DNA of 64,000 bases, taken from Rhodospirillaceae bacterium (GTDB lineage: Bacteria; Pseudomonadota; Alphaproteobacteria; Rhodospirillales; UBA2165). The notes beneath the pieces are model-generated. The model made no database searches, was not told where the DNA came from, and saw nothing but the letters and a program-made list of their open reading frames with translations. Where the stretch lies: the NCBI GenBank assembly GCA_018674495.1, contig JABHAA010000136.1, positions 1 to 64,000 on the forward strand. Direction: 5' to 3'. This document shows, in pieces, positions 16,617 through 27,081 of this stretch; position 1 is the first letter of the stretch; each line of letters starts with the position of its first letter. The position numbers were made by a program, and so were the translations under genes.

Positions 16617-17513
16617 ATGCCCACGCCCCTCGCCGATACCCAAGCCAAGGCTGAGATTCTATCGGCCAATCTGCCGCCTTTGATGGTGGCGGCGGACCGG
16701 GTGGCGGCGACCGTATCGCAAGGCGTGCACGGACGCCGCCGGGTCGGACAGGGCGAAACCTTCTGGCAGTACCGCCATTACAGTTGGGGCGATCCGATTT
16801 CCAAGATCGATTGGCGCCGCTCGGCCCGGTCTGACAGCGTCTTTATCCGCGAAAACGAATGGGAGGCGGCGCAAAGCGTTTGGATTTGGAGCGATGCATC
16901 GCCGTCCATGCATTATGCCTCGGCGCGCAATCTGGTGGAAAAATCGGCGCGTGCTGATTTGCTGGCCCTGGCGCTGGCGTCGCTTTTGGTGCGCGGCGGC
17001 GAGCATGTGGCCGCCCTTGGTCACAGCATGACGCCGACCACCGGGCGTAATGCGTTGTACCTGCTGGCCGCCGCCATGGAAGAACGGCATTTGTTGGCCG
17101 GTGATGGCGAGGCCGCCAGCCTGCCGCCTTTCGAGCCCTTGCCCCGCTATGGCCGCGCCGTCTTCATCAGCGATTTTCTGGAGCCCAAGGAAACGCTCTA
17201 TAAGGCCATCGGCCGCTTCGCCGACCGGGGTGTCGATGGCCATATCGTGCAAATTCTGGACCCGGCGGAAAGCGATCTGCCATTCACCGGGCGCACCCGC
17301 TTCGAAGGCATGGAAGACGAAGGCTCGGCATTGATTGGCCGGGTTGAGGGAGTGCGCTCAGAGTACCGCCAGACCATGGAAGAATTACAGGCGGGCTTGA
17401 AAGATATCGCCGTCGCCACTGGCTGGGACTACCAGGTACATGTCACCGACCGGCCGCCGGAAAGCGCCTTGATGCGCTTGTTCACGGCGCTCGCCCAGCC
17501 GAGGATGCGCTAG
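16617..17513 (+). CDS. DUF58 (VWA-like) protein
   Basis: 298 residues. GVHGRRRVGQGETFWQYRHYSWGDPISKIDWRRSARS is the diagnostic DUF58 motif. It is followed by a von Willebrand A-like fold whose metal site appears as IWSDASPSM (DxSxS form). No signal peptide, so it is cytosolic or membrane-peripheral. It lies 20 bases after moxR and 3 bases before the next gene, and is the expected partner of MoxR. Confidence 0.92.
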   Translation: MPTPLADTQAKAEILSANLPPLMVAADRVAATVSQGVHGRRRVGQGETFWQYRHYSWGDPISKIDWRRSARSDSVFIRENEWEAAQSVWIWSDASPSMHYASARNLVEKSARADLLALALASLLVRGGEHVAALGHSMTPTTGRNALYLLAAAMEERHLLAGDGEAASLPPFEPLPRYGRAVFISDFLEPKETLYKAIGRFADRGVDGHIVQILDPAESDLPFTGRTRFEGMEDEGSALIGRVEGVRSEYRQTMEELQAGLKDIAVATGWDYQVHVTDRPPESALMRLFTALAQPRMR

Positions 17514-17516
17514 CAG

Positions 17517-20231
17517 ATGTTTGCCCTCGGCGCCTTGTCCTTTGCCGCCCCGGTGGCGCTTCTGGCGCTGGCGGCCTTGCCCATCATCTGGTGGTTGTTG
17601 CGCATCATTCCGCCTGCGCCGAAACGCATACGCTTCCCCGCCATCCGGCTGATCATGGGCCTGACCAACCCGGAAGAAAGCTCCGCCAAGACGCCCCTGT
17701 GGCTGACCCTGCTGCGCCTTGCGCTGGTGAGCTTGCTGATCCTTGGCGCCGCGCATCCGCTTCTGAATGCCGGCAATCAGCTCACCGGAACGGGCCCGGT
17801 GGTGATCGTCATCGATGATGGCTGGGCGGCGGCCAAGAACTGGACCCAACGGCAAAACAGCGCCGCCAACATCATCGATCAGGCGGAACGTGCCGGGCGC
17901 GCCGTCGCGGTTCTCACCACGGCCCCCGGCGAGGGCAAATCCCGGGCGCTGGAAAGTTTGATGACCGCCGATGCGGCGCGCCAAACCGTCCTGGCGCTGA
18001 AGCCCAAACCCTGGGCGGTTGATCGCAAGGCCGCTGCAGCCGTGCTCGGCGCCATCGAAGCTGGCGGCGGTGCCCACGTGGTCTGGCTTTCGAATGGGCT
18101 GGGTGATGAAGCGGCGGGGGATTTCGCTGCGGCGCTCGGCAAGCTGGGGGCGGTCACGGTGCTCGCTGATCCCGCCGGCGCCTTGCCCAACGTCTTATTG
18201 CCGCCGGTCTCGGACCGGGATGGGCTGACCGTCCGCGCCCTGAAAGCGCCCGGTTCATCGGCGCGCAATTTGACCATCCGCGTGCGCGGCGAGGACGGCG
18301 GTGTGCTGGCGGTCAAGGCGCTGACATTCGAAGCCGGCAAGTCCGCCGCCAGGCTCAAGCTTCCGATGCCGGTGGAGATCCGCAACCGGGTCACGCATAT
18401 CGAAATTGAAAATGCCGGCCACGCCGGCGGTCTGGTGCTGGTGGACGAGCGCTGGCGGCGGCGCCCGGTGGGCCTCGTGACCGATACCGGGCGGCGCGTC
18501 GATCAACCGCTGCTGGACGATATTTTTTATCTGGAACGGGCGCTGGATCCGTTCACCGAAGTGCGCACCGGCTCTGTGCAAAAACTGCTGCGCCGGGAAT
18601 TGGCGTTGCTGGTGCTCGCCGATCCGGGCCGCATTTCGAACGCCAACCGGCGGCTTATTCAAAACTGGATGGGCGAGGGTGGGCTGGTGCTGCGCTTTGC
18701 CGGCCCGCGTCTGGCCGCCGTCAAGGGACCGATCCTGCCCGTCCGACTGCGCCAAGGCGACCGCGAGCTTGGCGGCGCCCTGTCGTGGACCAAGCCGGCT
18801 AGTTTGGCGGCCTTTCCGCCCACCAGCCCGTTCGCCGGTCTGGCGGTTCCCAAGGACGTAAAGATCAATCGCCAGGTTCTGGCCCAGCCGAGCGTCGATC
18901 TACCCGATAAGACCTGGGCGCGGCTGACCGACGGCACACCCATCGTCACCGCCGAGCGGCGCGGCAAGGGATGGCTGGTATTCTTCCACACAACGTCCAG
19001 CCCCAACTGGTCGAATTTGCCCTTGTCCGGGTTGTTCGTCGGCATGCTGCAAAATCTGGTACGCCTGTCGCGCGGCGTCGGCGGCGGCGCCGATGACCGC
19101 CTGTTGCCGCCGGTGCGCACCATCGATGGCTTCGGCACATTGGGCCCGGCGCGCACCGGGGCGCGCGCTATCAAGGCAAACCGCATCGATGCCGCCATGC
19201 CCGGCCCCGATCATCCGCCCGGCTTTTACGGCGACGAGGCGGCGCGGCGCGCCTTTAACCTCTCGCCCAAACTGGCGGCATTGAAGCCCCTCGGCAATCC
19301 TGGCGGCGGCGTCACCTTGGGCACCTATCAGGCAACCCGGGAGCGGGATTTTCGCGGGCCCTTGCTGGCCGCCGCATTATTGCTGGCCCTCGCCGATATT
19401 GTCGCCAGTTTTGCCTTGCGCGGCTTTTTCGCCCGCCGCCGGGCAGTGGCCGGGCTTGCGTTGGCGGCGGGTATCACGATGGGCCTAATCGCGCCCGTAG
19501 CCGCCCAATCGCCAACCCAGACGGCGCCGGCCAATACCAGCGCCTTCGCCTCGGCGTTGAGCGTGCGCATTGCCTATGTGCGCACTGGCGATACAAGCGT
19601 CGATGGCGCCAGCCGCGACGGCCTCCGCGGCCTAGCCTTAATCGCCAATGCCAGGACGGCGGCCGAAATGGGCGCGCCTGCCGCCATCGATCCGGCCAGG
19701 GATGATTTGAGCTTTTATCCGCTCATCTATTGGCCGATCACCGAGGACGCGCCGGCGATTTCCTCGGCAACCGGCGAGCGTCTCAACAAATACATGAAAT
19801 CCGGCGGCACCATATTTTTTGACACCCGCGATCAATCGGGCACCGGCATCGGCGCCAATCGGCTGGAAGAGATTGCCCGTTCCATCGACGCGCCGGCGAT
19901 GGAGACCATTCCCCGCGACCATGTGCTGACCAAATCCTATTATCTGCTCCGCGAGTTTCCCGGGCGCTGGGCCGGTGGCCAGCTTTGGGTGGCGCGCAAA
20001 GGAGCCGCCAATGACGGCGTGTCGCCGATTATCGTCGGCTCCCACGATTGGGCCAGCGCCTGGGCCATCGATGCGGCGCGCAAACCGATCTATCCGGTGA
20101 CCCCTGGCGGCAACCGGCAACGGGAAATGGCCTACCGGTTCGGCATCAACATGATCATGTATGTGCTGACCGGCAATTATAAGGCCGATCAGGTGCATCT
20201 GCCAGCGATCCTGGAAAGGCTGGGGCAATGA
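17517..20231 (+). CDS. BatA-like / DUF4159 membrane protein
   Basis: 904 residues. The N-terminus (1-85) has the double-helix BatA motif (APVALLALAALPIIWWLLRIIPPAPKRIRFP, then LTLLRLALVSLLILGAAHPLL). A VWA-like domain (VVIVIDDGWAAAKNW) and beta-rich segments follow, then membrane helices near 615-660. The C-terminal 210 residues (YVRTGDTSVDGASRDGL...FYPLIYWPI...GGTIFFDTRDQ) form DUF4159, a glutaminase-amidotransferase-like fold. It is 3 bases after DUF58 and overlaps the next gene by ATGA. Probably an inner-membrane component of the MoxR system; activity unknown. Confidence 0.9.
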   Translation: MFALGALSFAAPVALLALAALPIIWWLLRIIPPAPKRIRFPAIRLIMGLTNPEESSAKTPLWLTLLRLALVSLLILGAAHPLLNAGNQLTGTGPVVIVIDDGWAAAKNWTQRQNSAANIIDQAERAGRAVAVLTTAPGEGKSRALESLMTADAARQTVLALKPKPWAVDRKAAAAVLGAIEAGGGAHVVWLSNGLGDEAAGDFAAALGKLGAVTVLADPAGALPNVLLPPVSDRDGLTVRALKAPGSSARNLTIRVRGEDGGVLAVKALTFEAGKSAARLKLPMPVEIRNRVTHIEIENAGHAGGLVLVDERWRRRPVGLVTDTGRRVDQPLLDDIFYLERALDPFTEVRTGSVQKLLRRELALLVLADPGRISNANRRLIQNWMGEGGLVLRFAGPRLAAVKGPILPVRLRQGDRELGGALSWTKPASLAAFPPTSPFAGLAVPKDVKINRQVLAQPSVDLPDKTWARLTDGTPIVTAERRGKGWLVFFHTTSSPNWSNLPLSGLFVGMLQNLVRLSRGVGGGADDRLLPPVRTIDGFGTLGPARTGARAIKANRIDAAMPGPDHPPGFYGDEAARRAFNLSPKLAALKPLGNPGGGVTLGTYQATRERDFRGPLLAAALLLALADIVASFALRGFFARRRAVAGLALAAGITMGLIAPVAAQSPTQTAPANTSAFASALSVRIAYVRTGDTSVDGASRDGLRGLALIANARTAAEMGAPAAIDPARDDLSFYPLIYWPITEDAPAISSATGERLNKYMKSGGTIFFDTRDQSGTGIGANRLEEIARSIDAPAMETIPRDHVLTKSYYLLREFPGRWAGGQLWVARKGAANDGVSPIIVGSHDWASAWAIDAARKPIYPVTPGGNRQREMAYRFGINMIMYVLTGNYKADQVHLPAILERLGQ

Positions 20232-22309
20232 TTGGCTTTACCGGTATCGGCTTTGCGCCGCTGATCGATTGGCGCCTTGTCGCCGCCGCTGCCGCCATCG
20301 GCGTTGTGTTGCTGGCGTTCGGCGTCTTTCGCCGGGCGCGCGGCAGTCTGTTGCGCCTGTTCGCACTTGGCATTTTGGCACTGGCTCTCCTCAATCCGCA
20401 TTTGGAGGCGGAAAATCGGCGCAGCCAGCCCGACCTGGCGCTGGTGATGGTCGACGAATCCTCCAGCCAGAACACCGGTGAGCGGCGCGTCCAACTGGCC
20501 AGCGCCCTCAAGGAGCTGACCGCCACCCTCGGTAATTTCAAAGATTTGCGTATCAAGGTGGTGCGTGGCAAGGAAACCAAGGACGGCACCGAGATGTTCG
20601 GCGAGCTGGATCGGGCGGTCGCCGATATCCCCAAGGGCCGCTTCGCCGGCGCCGTGTTGCTCACCGACGGCCAGGTCCACGATGTGCCCAAGATCGGCCG
20701 CAATTCCATCGAAGAGAACGCCGCCAAGCCCGGCATCTATGGGGCGCCGCTGCATGTGCTGCTGACCGGCAATAAGGGCGAGCGCGACCGCCGCCTGGTG
20801 GTCGAGCAGGCACCGGCCTTCGGCATCGTCGGCAAGTCGGTCAAGCTGCGCCTCCGGATCCAGGACAACCCGAAAAAGTCGGCGTCATCGGCGGCGGTGA
20901 CCATCCGCATCGATGGCGGCGAGGCGATCACTAGGAGCCTCCCCGTCGGCCGCACCGGCGAGGTGGATATCCCCATCGAACATGGCGGGCCCACCATTAT
21001 CGAGCTGGAAGCCCAGGAAATGGGAGGCGAGATGTCGCCGATCAACAACCGCGCCGTGGTGTCCATCAACGGCGTCCGCGATCGCTTGCGGGTATTGCTG
21101 GTGTCCGGCCAGCCGCATCTTGGCGAGCGCGCGTGGCGCAATCTCTTGAAATCCGATCCGTCGGTGGATCTGGTGCATTTCACCATTTTGCGTCCGCCGG
21201 AAAAAAACGACTTCACGCCGCTCAACGAATTGGCGCTGATCTCCTTCCCGATCCGCGAATTGTTCGAGGTCAAGCTGCACGAGTTCGATCTGATCGTCTT
21301 TGACCGCTATGTGGTGCGCTTTGTGCTGCCGCCCAACTATTTCCAGAATATCGCCCGCTATGTGGACAAGGGCGGCGCCGTGCTGGCCGCCGTCGGGCCC
21401 GATTTCGCCGGGGTGCGATCCATGTTCCATACGCCGCTCGGGCGCATCATGCCTGGCGAGCCGTCGGGCCCGGTGATTCAGACGCCGTTCCGCGCCCAAC
21501 TGACCGACAAGGGCCGCCGCCATCCGGTTACTTCCAGCCTGCAAACCAAGGATGGCAAAACCCCCGAATGGGGCCGCTGGTTCCGCCAGGTGGATGCCAG
21601 GGCGTTGCGCGGCAATACCGTTCTTTCCGGCGCCGACGGCAAGCCGTTGCTGATCCTCGATCGTTTCGGCAAGGGCCGGGTCGCCCAGTTCCTGTCCGAT
21701 CATGTCTGGCTTTGGGCGCGTGGCCATGACGGCGGCGGCCCGCACGCCGAGTTGATGCGCCGTCTGGCCCATTGGCTGATGAAGGAGCCGGACCTGGAGG
21801 AAGAGGATTTGCGCGCCACCGTTGATGCCAGGCAACTGACCATCGAACGGCGCAGTCTGGACCCCGATATTCCGCCGGTGACGGTCACTGCGCCATCGGG
21901 CGCCACCGAAACCGTGACCCTGACGCCGGACAACCGGGGCGGCGCCAAAACCACTATCACCGCCAAGGAAACCGGGCTCTACCGCATCGCCGACGGGCGC
22001 CGCCACACCATGGCGGCGGTGGGCCAACTCAATCCGCCGGAACTGTCGGATTTGCGTGCCACGCCCCAATTGCTGGCATCGGTGGTCAAGGCCAATGGCG
22101 GCGGTATCGCCTGGATCAGCGACGGCCTGCCCGGTATCCGACGCACCAAGCCGGGCCGGGGCGGGGCCGGGCGCGGCTGGTTCGGGCTGGTCCGCAACGG
22201 CTCCTACGTGGTTACCGGCGTCCGCCAAATCCCGCTATTGCCGGCGCTTTTGTTCCTGCTGCTGGCGGCGGGCGGCATCATGTTTGCCTGGCTGCGCGAG
22301 GGAAAATAG
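20228..22309 (+). CDS. Large membrane protein with class I glutamine amidotransferase-like domain
   Basis: 693 residues. Two N-terminal membrane helices (residues about 15-33 and 39-58), then a VWA-like region starting LALVMVDESSSQNTGERR. A middle flavodoxin-like fold (RLRVLLVSGQPHLGERAWRNLL...FDLIVFDRYV...GGAVLAAVGPDF) matches the amidotransferase-like domain seen in this position of MoxR clusters. A C-terminal helix (LPALLFLLLAAGGIMFAWL) ends the protein. No catalytic Cys of true glutaminases is evident. Coupled to the DUF4159 gene. Function unknown. Confidence 0.87.
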   Translation: MIGFTGIGFAPLIDWRLVAAAAAIGVVLLAFGVFRRARGSLLRLFALGILALALLNPHLEAENRRSQPDLALVMVDESSSQNTGERRVQLASALKELTATLGNFKDLRIKVVRGKETKDGTEMFGELDRAVADIPKGRFAGAVLLTDGQVHDVPKIGRNSIEENAAKPGIYGAPLHVLLTGNKGERDRRLVVEQAPAFGIVGKSVKLRLRIQDNPKKSASSAAVTIRIDGGEAITRSLPVGRTGEVDIPIEHGGPTIIELEAQEMGGEMSPINNRAVVSINGVRDRLRVLLVSGQPHLGERAWRNLLKSDPSVDLVHFTILRPPEKNDFTPLNELALISFPIRELFEVKLHEFDLIVFDRYVVRFVLPPNYFQNIARYVDKGGAVLAAVGPDFAGVRSMFHTPLGRIMPGEPSGPVIQTPFRAQLTDKGRRHPVTSSLQTKDGKTPEWGRWFRQVDARALRGNTVLSGADGKPLLILDRFGKGRVAQFLSDHVWLWARGHDGGGPHAELMRRLAHWLMKEPDLEEEDLRATVDARQLTIERRSLDPDIPPVTVTAPSGATETVTLTPDNRGGAKTTITAKETGLYRIADGRRHTMAAVGQLNPPELSDLRATPQLLASVVKANGGGIAWISDGLPGIRRTKPGRGGAGRGWFGLVRNGSYVVTGVRQIPLLPALLFLLLAAGGIMFAWLREGK

Positions 22310-22376
22310 TACAACTGGTTGGCGCAAACCAACCTTTTCAATTATGCTGGTCTTCTACCAGCTCGGAGCACAGGCC

Positions 22377-22718
22377 ATGCCCTTTGTCAGACGCGACGCA
22401 GACGGCGTCATCGATGCGGTTTTCGCCCATGCGGAGGGCGAGGCGACCGAAGAGCTGCCGCACGGCCATCCAGAGCTGTTGGTATATCTGGGCATCGATG
22501 CGAACGCGATCATCGATGCCGACGAATGGCTGCGCGCCGATCTGGCGCTGGCCCGGGTTATCGAGGATTTGATCACTATCTTGATGGACAAGGGCGTCAT
22601 ATCGTTCACCGATCTGCCGCCCGGCGCACAGGAAAAAATCATCGCCCGCCAGGGCCTGCGCACGGAAGTGTCCTACGTCGCCAGCCTGTTCGGCAACGAC
22701 GACGAAAACTTTCTTTAA
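22377..22718 (+). CDS. Conserved small protein ('tryptophan synthase beta-like')
   Basis: 113 residues from the ATG at 22377, chosen for GGAG 8 bases upstream. It starts with MPFVRRDADGVIDAVFA and has a C-terminal helical segment RVIEDLITILMDKGVISFTDLPPGAQEKI. This is a widespread proteobacterial family that databases often label as a tryptophan synthase beta-subunit-like protein, although it is far too short for the enzyme and has no PLP lysine motif. Real function unknown. It lies 67 bases after the MoxR block and is convergent with gcvPB. Confidence 0.8.
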   Translation: MPFVRRDADGVIDAVFAHAEGEATEELPHGHPELLVYLGIDANAIIDADEWLRADLALARVIEDLITILMDKGVISFTDLPPGAQEKIIARQGLRTEVSYVASLFGNDDENFL

Positions 22719-22724
22719 GGCGCG

Positions 22725-24230
22725 TTACTCCGCCGCCGCTTTATCGCCTGGCAACCAGCGCAGCACCGGGTTGCGCGCCGCTGTGGTCTCGTCCAGGCGG
22801 CGGCGCGGCGCCAATCGCGGCGCTTCCTTGAACGCCGCCACTTCGCCTTGTTTTGCGCGCCGGGCAAGCGACTTCACCATGCCGATATATTGATCGAGGG
22901 ATGCCAGGCTTTCGGTTTCGGTGGGCTCCATCAAAAGCGCGCCGTGCACCACCAGCGGAAAATACATGGTCATCGGATGCACGCCCTCGTCGATCATGGC
23001 TTTGGCGAAATCGAGGGTGGTCACTTCGGTTTCCGCCAGGAAGCGGTCGTCGAACAGAACCTCGTGCATGCAGGGGCCTTCGTAGGACAGCGTCAGATCG
23101 TCCGACAGCCCGGCCAGGATATAGTTGGCGCTGAGCACCGCGTCACTTGCGGCCTGGGCGAGGCCATCGGCGCCCATGCTCATCATATAGCTAAGGGTGC
23201 GGACGAAAACGCCGAACTGGCCGTGGAAGCCCTTCATGCGCCCGTACGGGCTGGCGTCCGAGGCTTCGGCGCTCTCCACCAACGCGTATCCGTCATCCGC
23301 AGAAACCACATAGGGCACCGGCGCGAAGGGCGCCAGGGCGCCCGACAACACCACCGGGCCCGAGCCCGGCCCGCCGCCGCCATGGGGCGCCGAAAAAGTT
23401 TTGTGCAAATTGAGATGCATGGCGTCGATGCCCAGATCGCCGGGCCGCACGCGCCCGACAATGGCGTTGAAATTGGCGCCGTCGCAATAGACGTAGGCGC
23501 CGGCGGCGTGGGCAGCGTCGGCGATTTCAATGATCTCGTCCTCGAACAGGCCGCAGGTGTTGGGGTTGGTGATCATGATTGCCGCCACGTCCGGCCCAAG
23601 CCGTTCATTGAACGCACCGAAGTCGACGCGGCCGCGCCCGTTGGTGGGTATTGTCTCGACCTTATAGCCGCACATATGGGCGCTGGCCGGGTTGGTGCCG
23701 TGCGCCGATTCCGGTACCAGCACGATAGCCCGGCCATCGCCGCCCGCCTCCAAAGCGGCGCGGATGGTCATCAGACCGCATAGCTCGCCATGGGCGCCCG
23801 CCGCCGGCGACATGGCAATGGCGTCCATGCCGGTGAGGGTTTTCAGCCAGTCGGCGCATTGATCGATCAGCGCCAGCGCGCCTTGCACCGTGCTTAAGGG
23901 CTGCAAGGGATGCAGATCGGCGAGGCCGGCCAGCCGCGCCAGCTTTTCGTTGAGCCGGGGGTTGTGCTTCATGGTGCAGGAGCCAAGCGGATACATGCCA
24001 GCATCGATGGCGTAATTGTTGCGGCTGAGGCGTAGGTAATGGCGCACCACCTGCGGCTCCGACAGACCTGGCAGGCCGGTTTCGGATTCCCGCCCAGCGT
24101 CGCCCAGTCGGTCTTCAAATTCGCCAGCGCCCGGCAGGTCGACGCCGCTCATCCCGGCGGCGCCCTGTTCGAATATCAGGGGCTCGTCCATGTCCAGGCC
24201 CCGGTGGCCGGTAAAGGTCTCGGTTGCCAT
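22725..24230 (-). CDS. gcvPB: Glycine dehydrogenase (decarboxylating) subunit 2
   Basis: 501 residues, the C-terminal half of the P protein as a separate subunit. PLP is bound by the Lys in LNLHKTFSAPHGGGGPG, with GAHGELCGLM and ESAHGTNPASA as substrate-pocket blocks. With GcvPA it decarboxylates glycine and passes the aminomethyl group to lipoyl-GcvH. It shares one base with the gcvPA stop (TAATG), ensuring equal synthesis. Last gene of the glycine-cleavage unit. Confidence 0.95.
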   Translation of the reverse strand: MATETFTGHRGLDMDEPLIFEQGAAGMSGVDLPGAGEFEDRLGDAGRESETGLPGLSEPQVVRHYLRLSRNNYAIDAGMYPLGSCTMKHNPRLNEKLARLAGLADLHPLQPLSTVQGALALIDQCADWLKTLTGMDAIAMSPAAGAHGELCGLMTIRAALEAGGDGRAIVLVPESAHGTNPASAHMCGYKVETIPTNGRGRVDFGAFNERLGPDVAAIMITNPNTCGLFEDEIIEIADAAHAAGAYVYCDGANFNAIVGRVRPGDLGIDAMHLNLHKTFSAPHGGGGPGSGPVVLSGALAPFAPVPYVVSADDGYALVESAEASDASPYGRMKGFHGQFGVFVRTLSYMMSMGADGLAQAASDAVLSANYILAGLSDDLTLSYEGPCMHEVLFDDRFLAETEVTTLDFAKAMIDEGVHPMTMYFPLVVHGALLMEPTETESLASLDQYIGMVKSLARRAKQGEVAAFKEAPRLAPRRRLDETTAARNPVLRWLPGDKAAAE

Positions 24231-25573
24231 TAGAGGGCGCCTTCCAATGCCTTGGCCAGGCGCCCGATGTCGTCATCGCTGACGCATTCGGTGGCCGCCA
24301 CCAGCAACAAATCATCGAGATCATCCCGCCTCGGATAAAGCCGGGACACCGGCACGCCAGCCAAGATGCCATCATTGCCCAGCGCGTCCACGACGCCCGC
24401 CGCCGGTTTGGCAAGGCGCAGGGTGAATTCGTTGAAAAAGCTCTGGTTGACGATCTCGGCGCCGGGAACCTCGGCCAACGTATCGGCCAGGGTCACGGCG
24501 CGTCCGTGGTTCAGCCGCGCCAGCCCGCGAAACCCCGCATTGCCCAACAGGGACAAATGGATCGAAAAGGCCAAGGCGCAGAGCCCGGAATTGGTGCAGA
24601 TATTGCTGGTCGCCTTTTCCCGGCGGATATGCTGCTCGCGCGTGGAAAGGGTCAGCACCCATCCCCGGCGGCCATCCACGTCTTCTGCCTGGCCCGCAAG
24701 GCGGCCCGGCATCTGGCGGATGAAGCGCTCGTTGACGGCGAACAGGCCCACATGTGGGCCGCCGAAATTCATGGCGTTGCCGAGAGACTGACCCTCGGCG
24801 GCGACGATATCGGCGCCCATTTCGCCGGGCGGGCGAAGAGCGCCCAAGGACAGAATCTCGGACACCACCACCACCAGAAGCGCGCCGGCGTCGTGGCAGG
24901 CGTCGGCCAGGGCGCCCAGGTCTTTGACATTGCCGAAGAAATTGGGGTTCTGGACAATCACGCAGGCGGTGCCACCATCGATGCGCCCGGCCAGCTCTTC
25001 GGTGCCGTCCACATCTGGCTCCGACGTCACCATCTCCAGCCCGAGGAAGCGGGCGTTGGTCAGGGTCACGTCCCGGTAGTGGGGATGCAAACCTCCAGAC
25101 AGGATGACTTTCGAGCGGCGCGTCACCCGGCAAGCCATCATGGCGGCTTCGGCGCACGCGGTGGCGCCGTCATAGAGGGACGCGTTGGCCACATCCATGG
25201 CGGTGATCATCGCCACCTGGGTCTGGAACTCGAATAAGGCCTGTAGGGTACCTTGTGAGACTTCCGGCTGATAGGGCGTGTAGGAGGTGAGGAACTCCGA
25301 GCGCTGCACCAGATGATCGACAGCGGCGGGTATATGATGGTGATAGGCGCCGGCGCCGATGAAAAACGGCGCCGATGCTGCGCCGGTATTTTTTGCCGCC
25401 AACGCTTCGATGGCCGCTTCCACCTGCATCTCTCCGGCGTGGGGCGGCAGATCGATTTGGTCTTCCAGCAACGCCGATGCCGGCACGTCCTTAAACAGGG
25501 CATCAATGCCGTCCGCGCCGATGGCTGCCAGCATGTGCCGGCGGTCATCTTCGCTCAGCGGCAGATACCGCAT
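24230..25573 (-). CDS. gcvPA: Glycine dehydrogenase (decarboxylating) subunit 1
   Basis: 447 residues, the N-terminal half of the P protein. [19 protein letters not shown] and [27 protein letters not shown] are family signatures, and the [15 protein letters not shown] block closes the core. It forms a heterodimer or tetramer with GcvPB. It starts 4 bases after the gcvH stop. Confidence 0.95.
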   Translation of the reverse strand: MRYLPLSEDDRRHMLAAIGADGIDALFKDVPASALLEDQIDLPPHAGEMQVEAAIEALAAKNTGAASAPFFIGAGAYHHHIPAAVDHLVQRSEFLTSYTPYQPEVSQGTLQALFEFQTQVAMITAMDVANASLYDGATACAEAAMMACRVTRRSKVILSGGLHPHYRDVTLTNARFLGLEMVTSEPDVDGTEELAGRIDGGTACVIVQNPNFFGNVKDLGALADACHDAGALLVVVVSEILSLGALRPPGEMGADIVAAEGQSLGNAMNFGGPHVGLFAVNERFIRQMPGRLAGQAEDVDGRRGWVLTLSTREQHIRREKATSNICTNSGLCALAFSIHLSLLGNAGFRGLARLNHGRAVTLADTLAEVPGAEIVNQSFFNEFTLRLAKPAAGVVDALGNDGILAGVPVSRLYPRRDDLDDLLLVAATECVSDDDIGRLAKALEGAL

Positions 25574-25577
25574 CTCC

Positions 25578-25955
25578 TTATCCCAGGCCCGCCACGAATT
25601 CTTTATAGGCCTCGGCGCTCAAAAGGTCTTCGAGCTGGCTTGGATCAGCCACTTTAAGTTTGAAAAACCAGCCATCGCCCTCGGGCTCGGTATTGACCAG
25701 TCCGGGATCACCTTCGAGGGCGTCATTAACTTCAACAACCTCGCCGTCGAACGGGGCGTAAACCTCGGCCGCGGCTTTCACCGATTCGACCACCGACGCC
25801 TGATCGTCCTTGGTAAACTCGGCGCCGACGGCGGGCAGTTCGACAAACACCACATCGCCCAATTGTTCCTGGGCATAGACGGTGATGCCGATCTGGGCGA
25901 CATCGCCTTCGACGATGATCCATTCGTGTTCTTCGGTATATTTGATCTCAGCCAT
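25578..25955 (-). CDS. gcvH: Glycine cleavage system H protein
   Basis: 125 residues from the ATG at 25955. The lipoyl-acceptor Lys60 sits in [15 protein letters not shown], and the fold is [30 protein letters not shown] and [10 protein letters not shown]. It carries the aminomethyl group between the P and T proteins. The upstream 16 codons in frame overlap the end of gcvT and lack similarity. Confidence 0.96.
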   Translation of the reverse strand: MAEIKYTEEHEWIIVEGDVAQIGITVYAQEQLGDVVFVELPAVGAEFTKDDQASVVESVKAAAEVYAPFDGEVVEVNDALEGDPGLVNTEPEGDGWFFKLKVADPSQLEDLLSAEAYKEFVAGLG

Positions 25956-25971
25956 TTGACATTCCAACCCA

Positions 25972-27075
25972 TCAATTTTTGAAATAGCGATGCGCAACAA
26001 AAGGCATTTTAACCACTTCAGCTTCTAAACGCTTGCCGCGAACAATCAACCCCAATTGTTCTCCGAGGCCCACGTGGTCCGGGTTCACATAGCCCATGGC
26101 GATGGCCACCCCGGCCGCCGGGCCGAAGCCGCCGGAGGTCACGGCACCAATTTGTTGGTCATCTTGATCGACAATGACGGCGCCTTCGCGGGCCGGGGCG
26201 CGGCCTGCCAGGCGAAGCCCCACCCGTTTTCGAGGCGCGCCATTCTGCAATTGATCCATGATAACACCGGCGCCCGGAAATCCGCCTTCTTCGCGCCGGC
26301 GCTTAGATATGGACCAGGCGAGGCCGGCTTCCACCGGCGAGGTGGCTTCGTCGATATCGTGGCCATAGAGGCAAAGTCCGGCTTCCAGGCGAAGCGAATC
26401 CCGGGCCCCGAGGCCGGCCGGGCGAACCCGGTCCGCGCCCAGAAGCAACCTGGCGATGCTGGCGGCTTCATCCGCCGGCACCGAGATTTCGAAGCCGTCT
26501 TCGCCGGTATAGCCGGAGCGGGATATAAAACAGTCGGCGCCGCCAAGCTCCGCATCGATCATGGTCATGAACGCCATCGCCTTCGCTTGCACGCACAGGG
26601 CGCCGAGCACATCGGCGGCCATCGGTCCCTGCAGGGCGATCAAGGCGCGTGTGTCCAGGGTTGTCAAATGGACATTCTCTCCCAAACTCGACCCAATATG
26701 GCGGTAATCGATTTCCTTCTGTCCGGCATTGACCACCAAGAACAATTGATCGCCGCGCCGGGTGACCATCAGATCATCGATGATGCCGCCCGCATCGTTG
26801 GTCAGTTGGGTATAGCGGATGCGGCCCTGGCCCAGTCCGGTGATATCGCCCGGAACCAAAGTCTCAAACCGGGCGGCCGCATCGGCGCCGTGCAATTCGG
26901 CCTGGCCCATATGGCTGACATCAAACAGGACGGCGCCTTCGCGGGCGTATTGGTGTTCGGCCAGAATGCCGGTTTCATATTGCACCGGCATTTCATAGCC
27001 CGAAAACGGCACCATCTTGGCGCCCAGTTCCAGGTGCAGGTCATAAAGCGGGGTGCGTTGCAGCGCTTCGGACAT
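25972..27075 (-). CDS. gcvT: Aminomethyltransferase (glycine cleavage T protein)
   Basis: 367 residues. Opens with [26 protein letters not shown], contains the folate-site region [10 protein letters not shown] and the [10 protein letters not shown] motif, and closes with GYV and the usual GCV_T C-terminal barrel. It transfers the methylene group to tetrahydrofolate and releases ammonia. First enzyme gene of the gcvT-H-PA-PB unit; the promoter is probably upstream of the lipoprotein gene that ends 6 bases earlier. No glycine riboswitch was recognised. Confidence 0.95.
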   Translation of the reverse strand: MSEALQRTPLYDLHLELGAKMVPFSGYEMPVQYETGILAEHQYAREGAVLFDVSHMGQAELHGADAAARFETLVPGDITGLGQGRIRYTQLTNDAGGIIDDLMVTRRGDQLFLVVNAGQKEIDYRHIGSSLGENVHLTTLDTRALIALQGPMAADVLGALCVQAKAMAFMTMIDAELGGADCFISRSGYTGEDGFEISVPADEAASIARLLLGADRVRPAGLGARDSLRLEAGLCLYGHDIDEATSPVEAGLAWSISKRRREEGGFPGAGVIMDQLQNGAPRKRVGLRLAGRAPAREGAVIVDQDDQQIGAVTSGGFGPAAGVAIAMGYVNPDHVGLGEQLGLIVRGKRLEAEVVKMPFVAHRYFKN

Positions 27076-27081
27076 TACCGG

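Noticed and set aside
20885..22228. 447-codon minus-strand frame
   Set aside because: Antisense to the amidotransferase-like membrane protein gene, which is coupled to its neighbours; no motif in the shadow.
22377..22718. Tryptophan synthase beta subunit
   Set aside because: Only 113 residues and no PLP lysine motif; the common database label is misleading.
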